Positions 26,169-35,103 of a DNA stretch of 59,686 nucleotides are shown in pieces. How positions within the stretch are numbered: position 1 is the first letter of the stretch; each line of letters opens with the position of its first letter. A program made the position numbers and the translations under genes. The notes beneath the pieces are model-generated. The model worked only from the letters and a program-made list of their open reading frames with translations, searched no databases and was not told where the DNA came from. This DNA comes from Gemella haemolysans (lineage in GTDB: Bacteria; Bacillota; Bacilli; Staphylococcales; Gemellaceae): NCBI RefSeq assembly GCF_001553035.1, contig NZ_KQ959954.1:1-59686 (forward strand), written 5' to 3'.

Positions 26169-27755
26169 ATGTTACAAAAAATTCAGCGTTTTGGAGGCGC
26201 TATGTTAATGCCATCTATTATATTCGCATTCTTCGGATTAGTAGTTGGATTAACTTCAATCTTTAAAAACCCTAACTTAGTAGGGAGCATCGCGACAGAG
26301 GGTACTCTTTGGTATAACTTCTGGTTCGTAGTTGAACAAGGAGGATGGACAATCTTCAATCAAATGCCAGTAGTATTCGCACTTGGTATTCCAATTGGTC
26401 TTGCTAAAAAAGCAAACGGTCGTGCAGCATTAGAAGCGTTCTTAATTTACATGGTATTCAACTACTTCATCAACGGATTCTTAACTCAATTCAAATTCTT
26501 TGGAGTAGATGTAACACCAGCTCTTAAATTACCTACAGGTATTACAAGAATCGCTGGAGCAATCACATTAGATACTTCAATCATCGGTTCTATTGTTATT
26601 GCATCTATCTCAGTATGGATTCACAACAAATACTTTGATAAAAAATTACCTGAATTACTAGGAATTTTCCAAGGATCAACATTCGTTATCTTAGTAGGAT
26701 TCCTTATCATGATTCCAGCTGCATTCTTAACAGCTTTATTATGGCCAAAAGTTCAATTAGGAATCGCTGCATTACAAGGATTCTTAAAAGTATCTGGAGT
26801 TGCAGGGGTATTCACTTACACATTCTTAGAAAGAATTTTAATCCCAACAGGATTACACCACTTTATCTATGGACCATTCATGTTTGGACCAGCAGTAGTA
26901 GAAAATGGAATCACAGCTTACTGGGTACAACACATTCAAGAGTTCTCTCAGAGCTCAACTCCATTAAAAGAGTTATTCCCTCAAGGTGGATTCTCATTAC
27001 ACGGTAACTCAAAAGTATTTGGATTACCAGCAGCAGCTTTGGCTATGTATGTAACAGCTAAAGACAGCAAGAAAAAAGTTGTAGCAGGGTTATTAATCCC
27101 AGCAGCACTTACTGGTTTCTTAACAGGAATCACTGAACCAATCGAGTTCACATTCTTATTCGCAGCACCAATGTTATTTGCTACTCACGCAGTATTAGGT
27201 GCGTTAATGTCAGCAACTATGTACCAATTTGGAGTTGTAGGTAACTTCGGAAGTGGATTAATCGACTTCTTAGCTCTTAACTGGTTACCAATGTTCAAAA
27301 ACCACTCATCTCAAGTATTCGTTCAAATCGCAATTGGATTAGTATTCTCAGTAATCTACTTCTTCGTATTTAGATTTATGATTCTTAAATTCCAATTAAA
27401 CACACCTGGACGTGAAGCAGATGATGCTGAAACAAAACTATACTCTAAACAAGAGTACCGTGAAAAAGGTAAAGAAGCAGCTAAACCAGAAGTTAAAGAT
27501 GATGCAGCTACTCACGATGATCAAGCTCTTATCATTTTAGAAGGTTTAGGTGGTAAAGATAACATCGTAGACGTTACTAACTGCGTAACAAGATTACGTG
27601 TTAATGTTAAAGATGAAAGCTTAGTAAAAGATGATGAATTCTTAAAACGTTCTGGAGCTCTAGGAGTTGCTCGTAACGGTAAAGCTATTCAAGTAATCAT
27701 CGGGTTCTCAGTAGGACAAGTTAGAGAAGCTTTCGAAAAAGAATTACACAAATAA
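26169..27755 (+). CDS. malT: maltose/alpha-glucoside PTS permease, EIICB
   Basis: A 528-residue PTS enzyme of the glucose-maltose-GlcNAc superfamily. The membrane EIIC domain occupies about residues 1-415 (start MLQKIQRFGGAMLMPSIIFA; GITEPIEFTFLFAAP is the conserved substrate-site region). A charged linker leads to the EIIB domain (about 450-527) with the phosphorylated cysteine in DVTNCVTRLRV. There is no fused EIIA, so a separate glucose-type EIIA must donate phosphate. The EIIC part resembles MalT/GlvC/MalX permeases. AAAGGAGG precedes the ATG. It ends the maltose operon at a strong terminator. Confidence 0.9.
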   Translation: MLQKIQRFGGAMLMPSIIFAFFGLVVGLTSIFKNPNLVGSIATEGTLWYNFWFVVEQGGWTIFNQMPVVFALGIPIGLAKKANGRAALEAFLIYMVFNYFINGFLTQFKFFGVDVTPALKLPTGITRIAGAITLDTSIIGSIVIASISVWIHNKYFDKKLPELLGIFQGSTFVILVGFLIMIPAAFLTALLWPKVQLGIAALQGFLKVSGVAGVFTYTFLERILIPTGLHHFIYGPFMFGPAVVENGITAYWVQHIQEFSQSSTPLKELFPQGGFSLHGNSKVFGLPAAALAMYVTAKDSKKKVVAGLLIPAALTGFLTGITEPIEFTFLFAAPMLFATHAVLGALMSATMYQFGVVGNFGSGLIDFLALNWLPMFKNHSSQVFVQIAIGLVFSVIYFFVFRFMILKFQLNTPGREADDAETKLYSKQEYREKGKEAAKPEVKDDAATHDDQALIILEGLGGKDNIVDVTNCVTRLRVNVKDESLVKDDEFLKRSGALGVARNGKAIQVIIGFSVGQVREAFEKELHK

Positions 27756-27765
27756 GATAATTAAT

Positions 27766-27801
27766 AAAAAGGAACTGATGTAAAAATCAGTTTCTTTTTT
27801 T
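27766..27801 (+). terminator. terminator of the maltose operon
   Basis: AAGGAACTGAT pairs with ATCAGTTTCTT, followed by TTTTTT. Confidence 0.88.
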
Positions 27802-27853
27802 GTTATGAATATCTATATATAGATACTAGTACGTTATTAAATAGTGTTCTTCC

Positions 27854-27884
27854 TTGCATTCATAAGGTAGCAAGCAGTTATAAT
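27854..27884 (+). promoter_or_regulatory. possible promoter of a short plus-strand transcript
   Basis: TTGCAT and TATAAT are 19 bases apart. Only a short stretch lies between it and the hairpin at 27960-27995, and there is no plus-strand gene downstream until 31589. It may be a chance match or drive a small RNA. Confidence 0.3.
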
Positions 27885-27956
27885 ATATGTTTTAATGATA
27901 AATAGAACATTTATAAAAAGGGGAATTAAGGTGGTAACTTATAGATGCATAGTAGG

Positions 27957-27995
27957 TAAAAAAATACTTGGTAAACAATTGTTACCAAGTATTTT
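27957..27995. terminator. terminator of the metQ operon (probably bidirectional)
   Basis: AAAATACTTGGTAA pairs with TTACCAAGTATTTT around a 6-base loop. On the minus strand it lies 9 bases after the metQ stop. It is also terminator-like on the plus strand. Confidence 0.85.
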
Positions 27996-28003
27996 AATTT
28001 ATA

Positions 28004-28837
28004 TTAGAACGCTGGAGTAGCGTGTCCTTTTGGTTTAAGTTCTTTGTTAATGTAATCTTTAACTTTTTCACTAGCTAATGCTTTTTTCACTGCTTGAACT
28101 TTAGCATCGTCTTTGTTATCTTCACGAGCTACAAGTGAGATAGCGAATGTTAAATCATCTGATTTTTCAAGAGCTAGACCGTTTTTATCAGGAGTTAATC
28201 CTAATTTAGAGATGTAAGTTGGGTAGTTAAATACTAAATCTTTTTCATTGTATGCTTCGTTAAGGTTTAGTAAACTTACTTTAGTGAATTTAAGGTGTTT
28301 TGGATTATCTTTGATATCTGCTTCAGTTACTGTAAAGCTGTTTGGATCTTTAAGAGTAATAACTTTAGCGTGATCTAATAAACGTAAAGCACGAGCTAAG
28401 TTTGTTGGATCTGAAGGGATAGCTACATCAGCACCATCTTTAAGATCTTTAATATCTTTAAGAGTTTTTGAGTAGAATGATACAGTCGCGTTGTAGATAG
28501 GTTGAACTGCTACAAGGTGAGCATTATTTTTTTGGTTAAATTGTTCCATGAATGGTCTGTGTTGGAAGAAGTTAGCATCAACTTCTTTATTGTTTAATGC
28601 AACGTTAGCTTGAACGTTATCAGAAACTTTAACGATTTCTAAGTTGTAACCTTCTTTTTTAAGATCTTCTTTGATCATTTCTAACATGTCTGTCATTGGA
28701 GAAGTGTGAGAAGCTACTTTTACAGTAACTGGTTCTTTCTTCTCTTCTTTTTTAGGTGCTTCAGTTTTGCTTGAACATGCTGTTAAAACTAATAATAATG
28801 CAGCTAAGCTAGCTATAAATGAAATTATTTTCTTCAT
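28004..28837 (-). CDS. metQ: MetQ-type substrate-binding lipoprotein (copy 1)
   Basis: A 277-residue NlpA/MetQ lipoprotein that binds methionine (or a related compound) outside the membrane. A lipoprotein signal peptide ends at the lipobox LTAC with Cys21, followed by a Ser/Lys/Glu-rich linker. Family signatures include VANVA-like QANVALNNKEVDANFFQH and DVAIPSDPTNLARALRLL. It is clearly paralogous to the next gene upstream in the operon (long identical blocks such as NVQANVAL, DANFFQH, IPSD-NLARALRLL). The 93-base gap between the two copies is AT-rich. The ribosome site is GGAGAA before the ATG. Confidence 0.93.
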   Translation of the reverse strand: MKKIISFIASLAALLLVLTACSSKTEAPKKEEKKEPVTVKVASHTSPMTDMLEMIKEDLKKEGYNLEIVKVSDNVQANVALNNKEVDANFFQHRPFMEQFNQKNNAHLVAVQPIYNATVSFYSKTLKDIKDLKDGADVAIPSDPTNLARALRLLDHAKVITLKDPNSFTVTEADIKDNPKHLKFTKVSLLNLNEAYNEKDLVFNYPTYISKLGLTPDKNGLALEKSDDLTFAISLVAREDNKDDAKVQAVKKALASEKVKDYINKELKPKGHATPAF

Positions 28838-28930
28838 TATATTTTCTCCTATTAAGTATGTTTTTTATTTAGAGGTAAGGTTGTTGATTGTATATATTAT
28901 AGATTTTGAATTAGTAATAATAAATATTTA

Positions 28931-29755
28931 TTAGAAGGCTGCAGTAGCTTTACCTTCGAAATTCTTTTGTAAGAAATCTTTAACTTTTTGGCTTGTTAAA
29001 GCTTTTTTCACTGCTTGAATTTTTGCATCGTCTTTGTTATCTTCACGAGCTGCAAGAACACCAGCATATGTAAAGTCAGCTTTATCTTCCATTAGAAGTC
29101 CATCTTTCATTGGTGTAAGGTTTAATTTAGCAATGTAAGTTGGGTAGTTGAAAACTAAATCTTTTTCTGCATATGCATCACTTAAGTTTAAAAGACCAAC
29201 TTCTGTAAATTTAAGATGTTTTGGATTATCTTTGATATCTTTTACAGTAACGTTATAGCTGTTAGGATCATTTAATGTGATTAATCCACCGTGAGCTAAT
29301 AATCTTAATGCACGAGCTAGATTTGAAGCATCAGATGGAATTGCTACATCAGCACCATCTTTAAGATCTTTAATATTTTTGATATTTTTAGAGTAGAATG
29401 CTGGGATTGAGTTATAAACTTTTGCAACAGCTACTAAGTTTGTTTTATTTTTTTCGTTGTACTGTTTCATGAATGGTTCATGTTGGAAGAAGTTAGCATC
29501 GACTTCTTTGTTTGCTAAAGCAACGTTAGCTTGAACATTATCAGATACTTTTACAATTTCAAGAGTATATCCTTCTTTTTGTAAATCTTCTTTAACTAAT
29601 TCTAACATGTCAGTGAATGGTGGGACATGAGCAGCAACTTTAATAGTTTTGTCTTCTTTTTTTTCTTCTTTTTTATCACTAGTTTTACTAGAACATGCTG
29701 TTAATACAAGCACAAGTGCTAATAGGCTAGCAACAATAGATAATACTTTTTTCAT
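28931..29755 (-). CDS. metQ: MetQ-type substrate-binding lipoprotein (copy 2)
   Basis: A 274-residue lipoprotein of the NlpA/MetQ family with lipobox LTAC and Cys21. It shares most of the conserved blocks of copy 1 (DANFFQHEPFMKQYNEKN, DVAIPSDASNLARALRLL) but differs at several substrate-region positions, for example VPPFTDM against TSPMTDM near residue 45. This may change ligand preference or simply reflect drift. It starts 4 bases after the MetI-type permease gene, so it is firmly part of the importer operon. A tandem duplication is the simplest origin. Confidence 0.93.
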   Translation of the reverse strand: MKKVLSIVASLLALVLVLTACSSKTSDKKEEKKEDKTIKVAAHVPPFTDMLELVKEDLQKEGYTLEIVKVSDNVQANVALANKEVDANFFQHEPFMKQYNEKNKTNLVAVAKVYNSIPAFYSKNIKNIKDLKDGADVAIPSDASNLARALRLLAHGGLITLNDPNSYNVTVKDIKDNPKHLKFTEVGLLNLSDAYAEKDLVFNYPTYIAKLNLTPMKDGLLMEDKADFTYAGVLAAREDNKDDAKIQAVKKALTSQKVKDFLQKNFEGKATAAF

Positions 29756-29759
29756 TAAT

Positions 29760-30431
29760 CTATTTCTCCTTCTTGTTTGTGAAACGTTTAGCTAATCCAT
29801 AACCTATAGATTGAATAATAAATACATATATAATAAATATTATTACTATTAAATACATTAGATCATAATTGTATTCTTGATATCCATATCTAAATGCAAA
29901 TTCACCAAGTCCACCTGCTCCGATTACACCCATTACAGTAGTATACGCCAGTAAACTAATAGTAGTATAGGTGAATGATAAGATTAAGTTATCCATTGTA
30001 GCAGGTAATAAGAAGTATCTAATAATTTGAATTTTAGTAGCTCCCATACTTATAGCTCTATCAACAATCTTCTTAGGAACATTAATAAGGGCTTGTTCAA
30101 CAAATCGAGCATAGATACTTACACCAACTAGTGTAAGAGGCAAGATTGCTGCAATATTCCCAAAAGATGTTTTAAATAGAAATCTATTTACAGGGATTAA
30201 TATGAATACAAAAATTAGAAACGGAACACTACGTAGGGCATTAAGAGAAATGCTAAGCCCTTCATAAACTGCTCTATTCTTTAATAAATAATCACGACTG
30301 AAAGCAAAAAGCATAATACCTAATGGTAGGGAAATGAAAAATACTGTTAACATAGAGTAAATCATCATATAGTTAGTTTCCCAAAATGCTTTCATAATAC
30401 CATCGTAATTGGCTTTAAATAAATCAATCAT
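29760..30431 (-). CDS. metI: MetI-type ABC permease
   Basis: A 223-residue membrane protein with about five helices and the binding-protein-dependent transport signature. The EAA-like coupling loop is seen in RAISMGATKIQIIRYFLLPA, followed by GVIGAGGLGEFAFRYGYQEY, a typical MetI ending. It overlaps the upstream ATPase gene by 8 bases and is followed by metQ after 4 bases. A second MetI lies at 51659. Confidence 0.92.
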   Translation of the reverse strand: MIDLFKANYDGIMKAFWETNYMMIYSMLTVFFISLPLGIMLFAFSRDYLLKNRAVYEGLSISLNALRSVPFLIFVFILIPVNRFLFKTSFGNIAAILPLTLVGVSIYARFVEQALINVPKKIVDRAISMGATKIQIIRYFLLPATMDNLILSFTYTTISLLAYTTVMGVIGAGGLGEFAFRYGYQEYNYDLMYLIVIIFIIYVFIIQSIGYGLAKRFTNKKEK

Positions 30432-31158
30432 TTAATAAAAACTCCTTTACGTAGTTATAGTAATTACTGTCGTAATCGTCTTTTGCATTTTTATTAGGTA
30501 CGACAATATCTTTTATAGTAGAATCATCGATAACTACCACTCTGTCACAGAAGTTCTTCAATAATGAAAGACTGTGTGAAATCATAACAATCGAAATATC
30601 AGTTGTAGTTCGTAGTTTGTTTAAAAGAGCGAAAATCTCTTTCTCACTATTAGTGTCTAAAGCAGAACTGATTTCATCACAAAGTAGAACTTCAGGTTCT
30701 TGTAGTAGTGCCATAGCAATAGCAACTTTTTGTTGTTCACCACCACTTAAGCTACCACAAAGACTATTTTTTAGTCTTGTAATATTCATGAATTCAAGAA
30801 TATCATCTATTTTCTTTTTATCAACAGAAACCTTATTTAGTTTGTATACTAAACTTAAATGATAATATACACTTTTATTATCAATAAGATTAGAGTGTTG
30901 GAATATGTATGCTAGATTTTTTCTAGTATTTCTAAGGGTGCTTGCGTCCATAGATTTTATAGAAGAGTTTTTATAAAGTATATCTCCACTATCATATGAA
31001 ACAATCCCGTTAATCATTTTAAGAATAGTACTTTTACCTGTACCATTTCTTCCGATAATTCCAATAACTTCTTTCTTATTGATATCAAATGATATATTTT
31101 CTAATTTGAAGTTAGCATCTTTATATTGTTTTGATACGTTTTTTAATTGAACTATCAT
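30424..31158 (-). CDS. MetN-type ABC ATPase without NIL domain
   Basis: A 244-residue ABC ATPase. Walker A GRNGTGKST, signature LSGGEQQK and Walker B LLCDEISSALD are intact. The protein ends about 30 residues after the H-loop region (MISHSLSLL), so the C-terminal NIL (ACT-like) methionine sensor present in canonical MetN, and in the copy at 50646, is absent. Operon partners are MetI- and MetQ-type proteins, so a methionine-family substrate is likely, but control by intracellular methionine through NIL would be missing. TTGGAGGT lies 7 bases before the ATG. Confidence 0.88.
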   Translation of the reverse strand: MIVQLKNVSKQYKDANFKLENISFDINKKEVIGIIGRNGTGKSTILKMINGIVSYDSGDILYKNSSIKSMDASTLRNTRKNLAYIFQHSNLIDNKSVYYHLSLVYKLNKVSVDKKKIDDILEFMNITRLKNSLCGSLSGGEQQKVAIAMALLQEPEVLLCDEISSALDTNSEKEIFALLNKLRTTTDISIVMISHSLSLLKNFCDRVVVIDDSTIKDIVVPNKNAKDDYDSNYYNYVKEFLLND

Positions 31159-31176
31159 AATATACCTCCAAGAAAA

Positions 31177-31205
31177 ACTATACCACTTTTAGAAAATGAT
31201 TTCAA
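31177..31205 (-). promoter_or_regulatory. sigma-A promoter of the NIL-less methionine importer operon
   Basis: On the minus strand, TTGAAA (31205-31200) and TATAGT (31182-31177) are 17 bases apart, directly before the ribosome site. The leader is so short that no riboswitch can fit, in contrast to the second met locus. Confidence 0.75.
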
Positions 31206-31588
31206 GAGGTTTGTTTAAAATTTTGAAATTATTTGTTCATATTGTTCTATGCATGTTTGATAGTGTTTAGACATCTGTTGTGTGATTTTTTTCAATTTGT
31301 ACTGATACAGTTTATCATTGTATATTGAAGATGGTTTTAAAATATAAGAAAAATAGTAAATATTACTATTATCATAGTGATTTGTATTATTTTTATTTAG
31401 AAGATATGAAATGAATTGTATTAGAATAAAAATCAAAAGTGGATTATTTTTTTGTATTACAGGGTGGAAAAAATAAAGTATTTAACAAAGAAATTAGTAT
31501 TTATATTTTCTAAAAATGTTCTTATATAATTCTTTATTTATTTAGTTGAATCGGTTATAATTATAGTTATGGTCTAAGGAGGTAATCT
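31206..31588. other. AT-rich intergenic stretch without a supported gene
   Basis: About 380 bases separate the divergent importer operon and the LacI-type gene. A 73-codon minus-strand frame at 31215-31436 has no ATG at its start and no ribosome site, and is not accepted. A TATAAT at 31556-31561 before the LacI gene is a likely -10 box without a convincing -35. Confidence 0.5.
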
Positions 31589-32602
31589 ATGAAGAAATTG
31601 ACAATAGTAGATATAGCAAAAATGGCCGGAGTAGGTACTACTACTGTCTCTAGATACTTTAATGGTGGAAATCTAAAAGAAGAAACATACAAAAAAATTA
31701 AAGAAATAGTAGATAAGTATAATTACACACCAAACACCTTTGCTAAGGCATTAAAAAGTACAGATAGTAAAATTATTGGAGTTATAGTTCCATGTCTTCA
31801 TTCTTTTGTTAGTGGAAATACTTTAAAATATCTTGATAAAGAGTTAAAAGATAATAATTATGAGACGTTGATAATGAATGCTAATTTTGAAGAAAATAAG
31901 CAGTTAGAGTATATAAAAAAATTAGCGAGAATGAATGTAGATGGAATAATCTTATTACCAACAACTATGACTAAAACTTACGAGAGCACTATAAAATCTG
32001 TGGATGTTCCTGTTGTTATGTTAGGACAAGAAGGCGAGTATACATATAGTGTTGAGTACAATGATTTCAATGCTGCTAGAGATTTAACGAATTATATTCT
32101 AGCTAGTGGACATAAAAAAGTAGCTTACTTAGGAGTTAGTGAGGATGATATTGCAGTAGGATACTATAGAAAATTAGGTGTTCTAAGAGCATTAGAAAAG
32201 TATAATCTAGAACCAGAGAATATATTAATTACTAATTTTGGAATGGAAGAAGGATATGAAATAGTAAGAGAAAATATAGAAAAGTTAAAAGAGGATAGTT
32301 GTTTAATTTGCGCAACTGACAATTTGGCTTATGGAGCGATAAAAGCTCTTGAAGAATCTGGCTTAAGTGTTGGAGAGAATTATTCAGTAGCAGCATTTGG
32401 AGATTATACTTCATCTACATTATTAAAATCACCATTAACAACAATAAAATTTGATTTAAAGGATGCTGCTAAGCAGACTGTAGATATGTTATTGAATATA
32501 ATAAAAAAAGAAGAAACAGCTATGAAACTATTAATTGGTTATGAATTAAAAACAAGAGACAGTGTAGTTGACTTAAACAAAATGGAGAATAAAAATGACT
32601 AA
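31589..32602 (+). CDS. LacI-family transcriptional regulator
   Basis: A 337-residue LacI/GalR-type regulator. The N-terminal helix-turn-helix with hinge is clear: IVDIAKMAGVGTTTVSRYFN, then YNYTPNTFAKALKS. The periplasmic-binding-like effector domain follows from about residue 60 and ends with LKDAAKQTVDMLL. TAAGGAGG lies 7 bases before the ATG. It overlaps the downstream HAD phosphatase gene by 8 bases, which suggests that the effector or target relates to a sugar phosphate. No sugar transporter is adjacent on this strand, so the regulon is unknown. It could act on the maltose operon as a MalR-type regulator, but that is speculation. Confidence 0.9.
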   Translation: MKKLTIVDIAKMAGVGTTTVSRYFNGGNLKEETYKKIKEIVDKYNYTPNTFAKALKSTDSKIIGVIVPCLHSFVSGNTLKYLDKELKDNNYETLIMNANFEENKQLEYIKKLARMNVDGIILLPTTMTKTYESTIKSVDVPVVMLGQEGEYTYSVEYNDFNAARDLTNYILASGHKKVAYLGVSEDDIAVGYYRKLGVLRALEKYNLEPENILITNFGMEEGYEIVRENIEKLKEDSCLICATDNLAYGAIKALEESGLSVGENYSVAAFGDYTSSTLLKSPLTTIKFDLKDAAKQTVDMLLNIIKKEETAMKLLIGYELKTRDSVVDLNKMENKND

Positions 32603-33392
32603 AATAAAAGCAATTTTTTTTGATATTGATGGGACGATAAGAAGTTTTAAAACGAAAACAATTCCTGAAAATACAGCGAATACTTTAAAAAAATTAAAAG
32701 AACAAGGAATTAAGATATTTATAGCTACAGGAAGAGCGCCATTCCATACTACATTTTTAAATGACTTATTAGATTTTAAATTTGATGGCTATATTACGAT
32801 AAATGGTCAATATTGCTATTTAGAAAATGGTGAAGTTTTAAATGATAAGATATTATCTCAAGAAGATATAAAAAATGTGCTTCCATATTTTAAAGAGAAT
32901 AAGATTGCATGCGATTTTGCTTTATTAGATGGAGCGTTTATGAATTTGAAAAATTCACGAGTTAAATGGCTAGAAGATGAGCTAGGAGATCCAGAGCGTT
33001 TTAAAGAAGATCCGTTAGCGTATAATAAAGCAATTAGTGAAAAAATCTATCAGCTTAATGTCTTTGTATCAGAAGAGGAAGAAGCGGGCTTTTTAGCGTA
33101 TATGCCTAATTCAAAAGCAGCAAGATGGACTACTCATTTTACTGATGTCATTCCAAAAGATGGTGGAAAAAATACTGGAATTGATGCGGTTATCGCACAC
33201 TTTGGTATTAAATTAGAGGAAACTATGGCATTTGGTGATGGTGGTAATGACATAGATATGCTTAAACATGCTGGAATAGGTGTAGCGATGGGGAATGCTG
33301 GAGAGAATGTTAAAGAGATTGCAGATTATATCACGACAAGCGTAGATGATGATGGAATAACAAATGCGTTAAAACATTTTAATGTAATATAA
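32595..33392 (+). CDS. Cof-type HAD phosphatase
   Basis: A 265-residue HAD hydrolase of the Cof class. FFDIDGTIRS (residues 8-17) holds the nucleophile Asp, ATGRAP is motif II, and AFGDGGNDIDML near residue 212 is the metal site. A type IIB cap occupies about residues 85-185. The start overlaps the end of the LacI-type regulator gene by 8 bases, so the two are translationally coupled and probably act in the same sugar pathway. It is distinct from the HAD enzyme at 136 (low similarity outside motifs). The substrate is not known. Confidence 0.9.
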   Translation: MTKIKAIFFDIDGTIRSFKTKTIPENTANTLKKLKEQGIKIFIATGRAPFHTTFLNDLLDFKFDGYITINGQYCYLENGEVLNDKILSQEDIKNVLPYFKENKIACDFALLDGAFMNLKNSRVKWLEDELGDPERFKEDPLAYNKAISEKIYQLNVFVSEEEEAGFLAYMPNSKAARWTTHFTDVIPKDGGKNTGIDAVIAHFGIKLEETMAFGDGGNDIDMLKHAGIGVAMGNAGENVKEIADYITTSVDDDGITNALKHFNVI

Positions 33393-33396
33393 GAAC

Positions 33397-33434
33397 AAAG
33401 ACTAGAAGAGTTTTAATAAATCTTCTAGTCTTTA
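33397..33434. terminator. bidirectional terminator
   Basis: AAAGACTAGAAGA pairs with TCTTCTAGTCTTT. It lies between the converging HAD and ClC genes, 1 base from the ClC stop. Confidence 0.88.
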
Positions 33435-33435
33435 A

Positions 33436-34959
33436 TTATTTACTAAATTTTTCTAAGAATGTCTCAACACTTTCTTTTGGCATTATGACGGTAAGTTTGT
33501 CATTAGCTTCTAAAACTGTTGTTCCTTTCGGTACTATTTCACGCCCAGAACGTTCAATCTGAGATATAAGTGTGTTTTTCGTCCACTCTATTTCTCTGAT
33601 AGATTTTCCTACTAAGAAACTATCGTTTGATATTGTTGTAATAATTTCTACTTCCATTTCAACTTCATTATCTTCTAGTTTATTATTAGTTAGTATGCGA
33701 TCTAATAAATATTCATAAACAGGTTTTGTTCCTAGTATATTCGCAGTCATATAAGCGAATAGGCAACATAGTGCAATAGGAAGAAAATAGTTAAGTTTTT
33801 GTGTCATTTCAAATAGTAATATTATTGAAGTAATAGGACTTCTGACAATTGCTGTTAAATATCCAGACATTGACAAGATAACAAATAGAGCAGTATATTT
33901 AGCATCAAAGAAGTTACTAAATAACGTTCCGAGTATAGCTCCTTGAATCAGAATTGGTAGGAAAATTCCACCTGCAACACCGGATGTGAATGATATAAGT
34001 GAAAATAAAGTTTTTATAAAATATAAAGTTAATAAAAACATAAAGCTAAATTTATTTTCAATTAAAAATTCTACTAAACTATGTCCGCTTCCTAAAACTA
34101 TGGGATAAAAAATAAATAGGACAAATGAAATGAGAAAAGCTACTTGGGGTCTAAATACTATATTTAATTTGAAATATTCGTAAATTTTGAATAGTATTTT
34201 TATAGTAACATTATAGAATGTTCCAAATATTCCTAGTAAAATACCTAATAAAGCAACCCAAGGATAAATATTAACTTCTACGTAAGGAACATCAGGGAAT
34301 TTAAATATTGCTGTAAGTCCAAAAATATATTGTCCAACGATATTGGCCACAACAGCAGCACTAAAGCAGCAAATTATAATTTTTTTTGTGATTTGCTTAT
34401 GAACTTCTTCTATAGAAAATAGAACGCCTGCAAGTGGAGCACCAAAGGCAATAGATAAACCTGCACTAGCACCACAAGTAATAAGATATTTTTCTTTAAT
34501 ACTATCCTTTTTTAAAATTCTTGATACAAGTTTTCCACTCATAGCCCCGAGTTGAATAGATGGGCCCTCTCTACCTAAAGATAGACCACCTAAACTAGCT
34601 GTTAATCCTCCGGTGATTTTATAAATAAGTACACGTAATGGATTAGGATTTAATCTTCCTGTTATTTCTGCTGATACTTGAGGAATTCCACTTCCACTTG
34701 CCATAGGTTCTCTTTTAAGTAAGAATCCAGAAAATAATGCTAGTAATACCAAGACAGCTAATAATATAATTTTATAAATAAAACCAGTTTTTATAAAGTC
34801 AGCTGTATAATGAACAATTTTTTCACTATAACCGATAAGTAATCTATAGCTAGCACCGACTATTCCTGCAGCTAGTCCAACTAAGATTCCATCAAAAAGT
34901 AATGATGTTTCAATTTTAAAATTTTTATTTTCTATTTTACTGATTTTGGAAATTTTCAT
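33436..34959 (-). CDS. ClC-type chloride/proton antiporter with TrkA-C domain
   Basis: A 507-residue ClC transporter. The three ion-pathway motifs are present: GSGIPQ, GREGPSIQLGAM (its Glu is the gating glutamate) and GGIFLPILIQGAILG. About residues 20-425 form the membrane part. The C-terminal 75 residues form a TrkA-C (RCK-C) ligand-binding domain, as in several Firmicutes and cyanobacterial ClC proteins, which probably regulates transport. AAAGGAGA precedes the ATG. It is monocistronic. Fluoride-type (CLC-F) channels lack the GREGP motif, so a chloride exchanger is preferred. Confidence 0.92.
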   Translation of the reverse strand: MKISKISKIENKNFKIETSLLFDGILVGLAAGIVGASYRLLIGYSEKIVHYTADFIKTGFIYKIILLAVLVLLALFSGFLLKREPMASGSGIPQVSAEITGRLNPNPLRVLIYKITGGLTASLGGLSLGREGPSIQLGAMSGKLVSRILKKDSIKEKYLITCGASAGLSIAFGAPLAGVLFSIEEVHKQITKKIIICCFSAAVVANIVGQYIFGLTAIFKFPDVPYVEVNIYPWVALLGILLGIFGTFYNVTIKILFKIYEYFKLNIVFRPQVAFLISFVLFIFYPIVLGSGHSLVEFLIENKFSFMFLLTLYFIKTLFSLISFTSGVAGGIFLPILIQGAILGTLFSNFFDAKYTALFVILSMSGYLTAIVRSPITSIILLFEMTQKLNYFLPIALCCLFAYMTANILGTKPVYEYLLDRILTNNKLEDNEVEMEVEIITTISNDSFLVGKSIREIEWTKNTLISQIERSGREIVPKGTTVLEANDKLTVIMPKESVETFLEKFSK

Positions 34960-35065
34960 TTAAATCTCCTTTCTAAAAAATATCTATATCATAATTTTAC
35001 TCTTAAATAGAAAAAAAATCAAAACAAATTTAAAATATTATTTATTATTAAAAATACAAAATGTG

Positions 35066-35074
35066 TGATATAAT
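35066..35074 (+). promoter_or_regulatory. extended -10 promoter of the rhodanese gene
   Basis: TGATATAAT matches an extended -10 element, the same nine bases as at 59-67. It is about 30 bases before the start codon and no clear -35 is visible. Confidence 0.5.
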
Positions 35075-35103
35075 ATAATTATGTTAAGAAAGGAGTAAAC
35101 AGG

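Noticed and set aside
27931-28020. A 29-codon plus-strand frame from GTG 27931 after AGGGG-like sequence
   Set aside because: It runs through the metQ terminator hairpin into the antisense of metQ and has no recognisable content; kept only as part of the possible leader finding.
31215-31436. A 73-codon minus-strand frame between the methionine importer and the LacI-type gene
   Set aside because: It starts at TTG, has no ribosome site and no recognisable domain. The composition is what AT-rich DNA gives by chance, although a decayed gene end cannot be excluded.
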